NCBI GenBank assembly: GCA_963402885.1
Contig: OY727093.1
Location: forward strand, 13,279,501-13,343,500
Length of the DNA stretch: 64,000 nucleotides
Reading direction: 5' to 3'
Origin: Antedon bifida
Lineage: Eukaryota; Echinodermata; Crinoidea; Comatulida; Antedonidae
Below the pieces are notes generated by a model. The model searched no databases. It had not been told where the DNA came from and worked only from the letters and a program-made list of their open reading frames with translations. Below are positions 55,101 to 64,000 of the stretch, one piece after another; positions within the stretch are counted from its first letter, which is position 1, and each line of letters starts with the position of its first letter. A program made the position numbers and the translations under genes.

Positions 55101-58100
55101 AATTGTATTTTACAAGGCCAGTAAAAACTTAAATTAGATCTATAATAACCAGGGAAGAATGAATCTTCCCTGATAATAACATAATACAATCATTTTTCTA
55201 AACTAATTTACGATTTATCATCAAGGGACCAATAGAAAACAACTGTTGAGTTAAATACATACATTATAATATTTTAACTTAAGATATATATTAGTAACAT
55301 TGTTATAGTCAGACAGGCAATGGTTAAATTTGAATCTCTGGAGACAGTAGTTAATACATTTTGATTGTTGGCCATAAACTGTCTACTTGTTCATCTTTCA
55401 TAAAATACTTTAAACACACTATATATACAGAGTTTGAGTAAGTACTTTGATTTTGTTTAGTAACCACCCCTCCCCTGAACCCCATACCCTCTCTAATGAA
55501 GAAATACACACCAAATGGTTAGCTGACGTAATTTCCACAAACATAAATCAAGATGTTTACAACTAATACACAACATAGGGTTTTAAAAGAAGATACAAAC
55601 AGGTGTTATAATTAATCAAAGTAATTAATATAATTCTCATCAAGCAATACCCTAATATATCATCACAAATACACTAATGTCAAGGTGTATACTAATATAT
55701 CACAAATATACTAACATTAAGGGGTATACTAATATATCACAAATACACTTAATATATGAAGGGGTACACTAATATATCACAAATACACTAATATATGAAG
55801 GGGTAAACTAATATATCACAAATACACTAATATATAAAGGGGTACACTAATATATAACAAATACACTAATATATGAAGGGGTACACTAATATATCACAAA
55901 TACACTAATATATGAAGGGGTACACTAATATATCACAAATACACTAATATATGAAGGGGTACACTAATATATCACAAATACACTAATATATGAAGGGGTA
56001 CACTAATATATGAAGGTGTACACTAATATATCACAAATACACTAATATATGAAGGGGTACACTAATATATCACAAATACACTAATATATAAAGGGGTACA
56101 CTAATATATAACAAATACACTAATATATGAAGGGGTACACTAATATATCACAAATACACTAATATATGAAGGGGTACACTAATATATCACAAATACACTA
56201 ATATATGAAGGGGTACACTAATATATCACAAATACACTAATATATGAAGGGGTACACTAATATATGAAGGTGTACACTAATATATCACAAATACATTAAT
56301 ATATGAAGGGGTACACTAATATATCACAAATACACTAATATATAAAGGGGTACACTAATATATCACAAATACACTAATATATGAAGGGGTACACTAATAT
56401 ATCACAAATACACTAATATATGAAGGTGTACACTAATATATCACAAATACACTAATATATAAAGGGGTACACTAATATATAACAAATACACTAATATATG
56501 AAGGGGTACACTAATATATCACAAATACACTAATATAAAGGTGTACACTAATATATCACAAATACACTAATATATGAAGGAGTACACAAATATATAACAA
56601 ATACACTAATCTATATTATAAGTGAGAGAGTTTGTACGTCTGTTTGTTTGTTCGTTATACAAATTTTTGTTACTGCACGTAACCTTACACATGGGGTATC
56701 AAAATGACCGGTATTGTACCGGAAAGGTTCTAAACTACATTTCAACATCATCCGCCATCTAGGATCCAAGTTAGGGACCAAAATGTGGTCAAAATGGCCC
56801 ACTTTCGATGTTTGTTCGTTATACAAATTTCTGTTTCTGCACGAAACCATACATATGGAGTATCAAAATGATCACAATTGTACCCGGAAGGTTTTAAACT
56901 ACATTTCACTAATATATGAAGGATATCAAATACACTAATAGTAATTTAAAGGGGTACACTAATATATCACAAATACGCTAATATCAAGCAAGGTGTACAC
57001 TAATATATCACAAATACGCTAATATCAAGCAAGGTGTACACTAATATATCACAAATACACTAATATAAAAGGGTACACTAATATATGACAAATACACTAA
57101 CAAGGTGTATACTAATAATATATGAAGGGGTACACTAATATATTAAGAATTCCATTAGTAGTATTATAACATCTACAGTAGCACCCGCTAGGCTTGATCT
57201 AAAGATGATATCTACTCCTCCATTAGTTGTAAAATGAATAGCGGCTGGTTTTTAAGGTTTTACAATATAGAATGATTGATATCGTCAATATTCCTAACTA
57301 ACGTCATACAAGATGTCACTTACCGTACTAAAACCTTACTTTGGCGATTAATCTGATATACAGCATGCAATATAAAAGTCACTAGTGCTAATACTAAGTT
57401 ATAGTTTATGACCAAAAACTAAATGCAAAAACACCAACTTAACATTAATAATCAAATCTCTTTAATACAACTATAGTTTCTTTATAGTATACCATATAGT
57501 TGTTTTATAAGTATATGTCAAATTATCATTGATCTAACTAGTATTTTATGACGGATTGGTAGCCAGAGGTATTAAAAAGGAAATGTTGTTATTTACAATG
57601 CAATTTCATTAGTTGGTTTCAGGTGTTTCTCTGATAGTATATATACATACATACATATTCACAATACTATCAATTATTAGTACAGCTAATAATTGTGAGA
57701 AGGAGCCACTGCCTGTGTCACTTTGACAAGTAATATCGTTTTATGTTAAAATGATTGTTTAATCAAATATAAATAATTTAAGTATGATGACTTAAATGAG
57801 ACTGTCTGCTCCATTAGGCAAATGGGAATCAAGTATTATATAATATATACAAATTTATCATTAGATTTTAAGAAATTTAATACTCTAACAGCAGACTATT
57901 TGACGCATAATATACTATTTAATAACACTAAAAATATAGGTCTCATTTCCATATGCTTAAAAATGGATAAAAGGTGATTACATTTAATTTATCGAAGTAA
58001 CACTATCATTATCATTAAAAACAGAGTGACACAATTTATATGTGCATATTATATCTGAGATAGGATATTATGCTGATGATGTTGTTTTATATTTTACATG

Positions 58101-61100
58101 ATGGGGAAGTTTGGATGACAGTAATTATCATAAATAAAGTTAGGCCTATATATAGTTTTAAAACTAACTTCTAAGATTTTTTTTTTCTTTTTCAAAGTTC
58201 CTAAATAATTGATTACAGTATTTTTAAATTGTTAAATTACTTGTTACAAACAAGAAAAATAACATCATTCTTTGGAATAATTATTTGAAAAAACAAAAAC
58301 CAAATAAATATAGATTAAATGAGTACCTTTAGCCCGTCAATAGTACAATAATACTAAAAAAGTAGAAGTAAAATGATTTACTTGTTGAGTACAATAATAA
58401 TAATGTATTCTCTACAGTAGGCCTACAAAAACCTCAGTAAATTTGCAAGGCTTATCAGAATTAGCAATGACTCAATATTCGCATTTTCTCGTTTTATGAA
58501 ATCCCATGACTACAAAATGTGGCTTACGTCTAGTATACATGATTCATTGTATGTATGGTTGCGTCTTGTTTATTTAGTGATATGTATTGATAGTTTGTAT
58601 ATTACGATTTTAATAACATGTGTAAAGAACCTCTCGATGTTTGGCTATTGTGTTCTTTATTTTTTTGTTGAGCATTTTAGACTCAAACTGCTCTTAGTAT
58701 CACTCTCCTACAGTATTTAATTATTGTACATACAAAATAAAAACAATAAAGGTCTATAGGTGTCTATAAACATGATGCATTAGAATCCATTGCTGTTTAA
58801 GTACAAAATAAAACATGGATTGTATACTGCAATATAGTTTACAATATTTCTGTTTTTAAAATCTGTAGATGCAGTAATTACACAGAGTACATTGAATTTC
58901 CAGTAAGGAATGATTAATTGAATACATTAGTGCTTGTTGTTACATAAACACATTAATGAAACATGGGAATTTTAATACGTATTTGATATCAAATATTCAA
59001 GGTTAAAACAGATTCCATATGGAAATAGAAATTGATATACTGGTAAAATGAGGATGTTAATTAAGTTAATAAACAATTTTTATAGATTATTATAAATATT
59101 GGTAACTCCTGGGACTGGAGTTGATGAAACATAATTATTACATAGAAACTTGCTGCTTTATAGGGAAACTATATGATAGCCCACACTTCTTCATCAAATT
59201 TAAACAAGGAACATTCATGCAGCTCATGTTTAAATATTCATTCATTCATATACATTTAATTCATCAACAGTTTCAGATAATTTAAACATAAAAATTAGAA
59301 TAACTGTTGATAGGGCCACAAACTAGAATTTGGAGCCTTGTTCATGAGGACCTTAATTAAAAACATAAGAAACGAAAATACAGTGGGTAAAATAATAAAA
59401 ATGTAATATTCTATAGAAAAAATGGACTATAAACAGATTTTAAAGACTTACTTTGGGAATATGGTAAAGGACAGGCACCATTGATGGGGTTACACATCCC
59501 ATGATTACATGTACATGTATGTAGACAACTTGGGCCAAAGAATCCTCTTGGACAAGAAACATTACATCTGAGAATTAAACAAAATATATATGAAGATACA
59601 AGATAATGTCTATTGCCTTTTCCAATGTTTTGAATGGGATCGTAAAACTGGATCATATGAGAAAATAATTAATAATTACTGTAGGCCTACTGCCTTATAT
59701 TCCAATCTCCAAAATTAGAATTCTTTAAGTAATGATCAATGTGAAGGTATAAGGTTTACTGAGTCAGACATACAATTATTTAAAATTTGTCTTGCTTAAA
59801 TTACAAGATGATGGTTTCACTTTGATTTGGATGACAGTGTGCTACTTTAAGTCAAACAATGAGTCATGCAGATAAATGATATACAGTAGTCTACAGGTAG
59901 TTACAACACTATGACATATAAGAGTACTGTATTACTCGCATGTTTAAATATAATTAGTTATTTAATCATTTATAATAATAATAATAATAAATAACATTTA
60001 TAAAGCGCAAGAGACAAAGGTTTCAAAGCGCTGTAATCATTTATGAATAATAAGAGTTTTTATATTAAAAAAAAACATGGAAAAACCTGTGTTTATTTAG
60101 GATACCATGATTATAAGTTAAAACAGAAATAAAGTATCAAACTGGATATGTTAATAATAATTGCAGATAGAACATTTTTCGAGAAGTTGCATTTAAAAAT
60201 TATAACATAAACATTGCATAGATGAAATATGATAAACTGTTTGTGATGACTTGTGCTTTTAATAGCAGACCGCTCATTAAATACCATTTCTATATGATGA
60301 GTTATAAATGGACTAAACTGATGGTGTTATGATGAGGTTTCACCCGACACATTAAAAGCAGTATACATGGTGCCATTTATGGAAATGTATCAAGAAAACA
60401 TTTTGAATGTTTCAAACATTTTATGTTTAAAGTAAACATTAAAGTAAATTATAAGACATCAGAAGAAGTAGAGAACATGATAATTATATAAGTGTATTAT
60501 TTTAAGAAATAAAATTGTACAAAACTTTATTAAATTGCAATATTTCTTTGACTTTCTTTGAATTTGTTGTATTTCTTATCTGAGCACATTTCTTTAATAT
60601 TGTATAAAGTGTAACATTGTGTAGTCCACAAGATCTATTTTGCACTACAGTATGTAAGTACTATTAAACATTTATGCAGGGCATGGTAAACTGGTAAAGG
60701 TACAAATTCTTTGTTTGGTATACTCAATATATCAAATATTCCCACTAATTTGTATTTGTAAATATCTTGACCTAAGTAAAAAGATTGATAAATATATAAA
60801 ATAAAAGTACAGTACTTTTAAAAACAAAAATCTTACCTTTCACCTTTAAATCCTGATTCACACATATCACACGACCCATTGACATGGAAGCATACATTGA
60901 GTCTTGGACATTTGGGGCATGTTAAACTACATGCAGGACCAAACAATCCAGGAGTACACATTGCTTCACATTCAGCTCCTGTCCAACCAGGTTCACAGTT
61001 ACATTTACCAGAAACTGCATCACATGTTTCATTACCACGGCAGTTGCATTTATTTAAACAGCTTGGTCCGTAGTAGCCTTCAGGGCAAGGTAGTGTGCAG

Positions 61101-63025
61101 GTTGGTCCTGAATAGCCAGCTGGACAAACACATTCATCATAATCATCATGGCAGATAAGTGGACCTTCGCACAAGCATTGCTCACAGTTGATTCCGCCTC
61201 TAGAAGACTGACACATCTCTTCACAGTCTTTACCCTGGTACCCTGCATCACACAAACATGTGCCTGTTTCTGGATTACATTGTGCCCCGTTCTGACAAGT
61301 ACATTTCTGTGCGCATTTATACCCGTACGTACCCTTCAAACATGGTTGACGACAATCTTCCCCTCCCCATCCTACCAGACACTCATTTAAACACTGACCT
61401 GTGACATGATGGCATGGTAATCCTTTACAGTTGCATTCCTCGCTGCATCCTATCCCATAATAATCACTATCGCAAGGAGAATTACATGATCTACCTGTCC
61501 AACCATTTGTACAATCACATTGTCTCGTTGCTGTATCACACATTGCATCATTTGCGCATAAAGTACTTTCGCAGTCCGGTATACATTTATTAGGATGAAT
61601 ACTTGGATCGCAAATCTCACAGTGCTTGCCAGTATATCCTACAGAACAGCTACATTGTTTTACAATTGTGTCGCACACACCTCCATTCATGCATATTGCA
61701 TTACAATAATCAAAACACTGCATTGTTGTTGATGCAGGTAAACATATCTCGCATCTTTCTCCACTAAATCCAAGAGGTTCACACATGCAGATCCCATTAA
61801 CACTGCTGCAATCTGCGCCATTAAGACAGTCACACTCTTCTCTGCAGTACCTTCCAAAACTTCCACGTGGACACTGTTTTTCACAAGTGTTGCCGATGAA
61901 TCCAGGAAGACATACACAGTCACCGTTGACAGGTTCGCAGTCAGCACCGTTAATGCAATTGCATTCGTACATACAGTCTTGACCATATCTACCAATATTA
62001 CACGGGAGCTCGCACTTAGTGCCCTCCCACCCTGGAGGACATAGGCACTTCCCTGTGTTCATATTACAATTCCCACGAGAACAATGAAGCTCATTTGAAC
62101 ATTCTAAAACAAATTAATAAATATTTATTAATAAGATATATTATTTAGACACGGTAAAACATTTCATGACATGACATTGGCTCAACTTGGTCAATTACAA
62201 AAACATTATCATTATCTTTATTATCTTTCACATGCATTAATGCTTTTTAATTTAAAATGAAACATACTCCATACAACACACATGTTCCCAACTTGATCGT
62301 ACCCATTACAACAAAACCAGAATCCGGTCCTAAAAAAGACAAAATTCATACAGTATTATACAATTAATGAATGTTGAAACACTTCATAAACATTTATGTA
62401 CATACAGTATGTATAAAATGAGCATGTAATAGATCAAATGTACATGAATATAACAAATTTGATTGTCATGTGTTCTGTATTCCTTCAATCAAAGGGTCTC
62501 TTCTACTTAGGCCGTGTTTCCACAGCCACAAATTAACCGATAATTAACCGATAAACTGCCCTGTGGAAACGGTTTAACCGATTCCACTCGAGAAAAATTA
62601 ACTAATAATTATCTATCGGAAAATTATCGGATAAATGCGATAATTTTTAACCTTTGACATGAAGGAAAAATTGCTGCGCTGTGATTGGGCATCTGGTTGT
62701 TTGGTAATGACTGATCATGCGCACTATATTGGTTAAAAAATTAACCGACAATTTTTTTTTGGCTGCGGAAACACGGCCTTATACATATATTTTCAGTAAC
62801 CTGAGATTAGTGAAAGCGTTTTTATTTATTCTTAAGTACATACTTAAGCCATGTTTCCCACCAGAAATGTTCCACTGTGTAACAATCTTTTTATAAATAA
62901 TCGTTTAATTTGTTTACTTACTCTTTATCTTGACATGCGTTTGGTACATATGATGACAATTGGGTACTGATGATTCTTGCTTCCATGACAACCATAAACA
63001 AAACACAACATGTGAACAGTGCCAT
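49194..63025 (-). CDS. MEGF10/Draper-like multiple EGF receptor
   Basis: It resembles the CED-1/Draper/MEGF10 engulfment receptors. Exons: 62922-63025, 62268-62329, 60837-62103, 59452-59567, 54664-54808, 51514-51575 and 49194-50062; phases agree, giving 874 residues. It has a signal peptide (MALFTCCVLFMVV), the C-terminal part of an EMI-like motif (FWFCCNGYDQVGNMC), then about ten EGF/laminin-type modules to residue 516 (such as CNCINGADCEPVNGDCVCLP), most in one 1.27-kb exon. A membrane helix lies at about 535-560 (FIIISASTLSFLLIFMLII), followed by a tail of about 310 residues. The tail has YDFL, YYVL and YDLL, and a canonical ITAM spacing, YGRL (833), nine residues, YNEL (846), then YGSL near the end. 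It is shorter than MEGF10 (about 1140), with fewer EGF modules. PEAR1/MEGF11 or SREC-type relatives are alternatives. Confidence 0.86.
50470..50870 (+). mobile_element. possible non-LTR retrotransposon 3' remnant
   Basis: One frame reads GKLCVPKTRTNRSRFP, resembling the extreme C-terminal KTRTNR motif of some non-LTR reverse transcriptases. A T-rich 3' UTR-like tract follows and ends 'atggacaataaaatagtatc'. It lies in the last intron of the EGF-receptor-like gene. The match is short, so this is tentative. Confidence 0.35.
51715..51832. mobile_element. MITE family A, copy 5 (inverted fragment)
   Basis: It contains 'tcgatccaatttttggtcaa' and 'agtatgtgacattaaaatgt', the reverse complement of the family A interior at 1530-1590. 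It lies in an intron of the EGF-receptor-like gene. Confidence 0.6.
55620..57145. repeat. AT-rich minisatellite with embedded insert
   Basis: Units of about 35-40 bp are built from 'actaatatatcacaaatac' and 'actaatatatgaaggggtac'. Blocks of several units are themselves repeated (for example 55760-56030 and 56100-56300), indicating higher-order duplication. The array is interrupted at 56612-56906 by unrelated sequence, then resumes. It lies in the 4.6-kb intron before the membrane-helix exon of the EGF-receptor-like gene. Confidence 0.92.
56612..56906. mobile_element. insert with internal duplication inside the minisatellite
   Basis: It starts 'ctatattataagtgagaga' then 'gtctgtttgtttgttcgtta'. 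Two diverged copies of about 100 bp share 'gtttgttcgttatacaaatt', 'gtatcaaaatga' and 'aaactacatttca'. The opening resembles a type of dispersed repeat end seen in many invertebrates (from memory). It is probably a transposable-element fragment. Confidence 0.5.
59975..60045. repeat. AAT microsatellite plus 'AAGCGC' motif repeat
   Basis: An (ATA)n run is followed by 'taacatttataaagcgcaag' and 'ggtttcaaagcgctgtaatc', an inverted AAAGCGC/GCGCT pair. A related 'ttaagcgctatataagatca' segment ending in ATT repeats is at about 8578-8612. This is probably the end of a dispersed element family. Confidence 0.4.
62510..62778. mobile_element. PIF/Harbinger-like MITE
   Basis: The 269-bp element begins GGCCGTGTTTCCACAGCC and ends GGCTGCGGAAACACGGCC (18-bp inverted repeats, one mismatch). 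It is flanked on both sides by TTA. A 3-bp TWA target duplication is typical of PIF/Harbinger elements. The interior is rich in 'ttaaccgataattaaccgat' motifs. It lies in intron 1 of the EGF-receptor-like gene. Confidence 0.85.
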
Positions 63026-64000
63026 TACTATGTGCTATTTATAGAATGTCCAGTTCCTCTCCAAACATTATTGATCTGGAATGTAACCAAAGTAATTATT
63101 CAAATGTAAATGTAATGTAAAAATACATATGCAAATTTAAAATAGTATGCAAATTTAATTTGTTTTCTTCATTAAAGTGGCAAATGCCACCTTTAAAAAA
63201 CTTTGGGCATGTCAAAACACCAGTTTTGGTGTCTTTATCATTTATTTTAGCAGAATTTTATTTGAAATATAGTATACAGTAATTATACAACAAAACAAAT
63301 TGCTAGATACTGTAGATAGCTCATTTTTATAATATATGGATTATACTTCTACCTGTCAAATAAACTAATCCGCAGATTACCACTCAGTTTGATTCATCTA
63401 GATAAAATACTTGAAAACAGATTCTTAAATTAGCATACCATACCTGAGGTAAGCATAGATAGACTAGGCCTAAAGGTTCTAGCCATCTCTATAATCCATT
63501 CATAAAATGTCAATTGACAATTTTACACTTTACCTTTTGAACTGTCAATGTCGATTGAATTAAAATATTTTATGCATATCAGTTTTGGATTACTAATATT
63601 TGATTATAATAAGACTTATTTATTAATGTCAAAAAATACTGATAACTGTTAAGTGGCTTTTATTAATTATACATACTTTATATATCTATATACTGTAGAG
63701 AATACGGATGTATTCTTTATGAAACATATGATAATCAATCAATAATAAACATATTTAACAATATTTGATACAGCATAGAAGAATTAATTTAATTAACAAA
63801 ATTATATTGCATACTACCAGTTCAACATGCTTATTATAATACCTTTTTTTTAGGATAATTCAAAACAGTATGTTTAGGAAAAACAAAAATAGTTTTTAAT
63901 TAAGTATGTTTATAATCCCCCCCAAAAAAATGGAAATTGGAAAATTTCGAAACCAGTCACTAATTTAAAATTCAGGATAAATGAAAAAAAAAGTTTGTGA
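63026..64000. other. upstream region of the EGF-receptor-like gene
   Basis: It is AT-rich, with no conserved exon on either strand. It should hold the 5' UTR and promoter of the minus-strand receptor gene starting at 63025, but no motif stands out. Confidence 0.5.

Noticed and set aside
60879..61995. Plus-strand and other-frame open frames over the EGF exon
   Set aside because: They are shadows of the Cys-rich minus-strand coding exon 60837-62103.

Overview
The window is AT-rich, intron-rich animal nuclear DNA. It holds seven multi-exon protein-coding genes, separated and interrupted by many short inverted-repeat transposons and minisatellites. The gene set is metazoan: a frameshifted ornithine decarboxylase antizyme, dynactin p27, AP-4 epsilon, TFIIE-beta, an 11-beta-HSD1-like reductase and a MEGF10/Draper-like EGF receptor. 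Gene density and proteins close to vertebrate ones suggest a marine invertebrate deuterostome such as an echinoderm. That placement is inference, not proven from the sequence. Every exon model below was assembled by hand from splice signals, reading phase and remembered family sequences. UTRs and any non-coding 5' exons are not resolved.

Layout: 1-6198 has no recognisable gene, but holds MITE copies, a LINE-like tail and a 15-bp repeat. DCTN6 (-) spans 6199-14681. Antizyme OAZ (+) spans 15946-17157, with its +1 frameshift site at 16322-16327. 17158-22029 is intergenic. AP4E1 (-) spans 22030-34109 in 22 coding exons; it includes a U12-type AT-AC intron, a GC-AG intron and a 2.3-kb 23-bp minisatellite. 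GTF2E2 (+) spans 34955-37411, head-to-head with AP4E1. 37412-40213 is intergenic. A type I membrane protein of no family I recognise (-, 40214-43117) carries an ITAM-spaced tail. An HSD11B1-like dehydrogenase (-) spans 45140-48107. A MEGF10/Draper-like engulfment-type receptor (-, 49194-63025) also carries an ITAM-spaced tail.

The genes do not form one pathway. DCTN6 belongs to dynein/dynactin transport, AP4E1 to trans-Golgi sorting, GTF2E2 to Pol II initiation, OAZ to polyamine feedback and the HSD11B1-like protein to ER steroid/carbonyl reduction. The two receptors share predicted ITAM-type signalling. DCTN6/OAZ and AP4E1/GTF2E2 are two divergent pairs that may share promoters.

The main points of interest are the antizyme recoding site, the minor-spliceosome AT-AC intron, the unrecognised ITAM receptor, and several non-autonomous transposon families with clear terminal inverted repeats.
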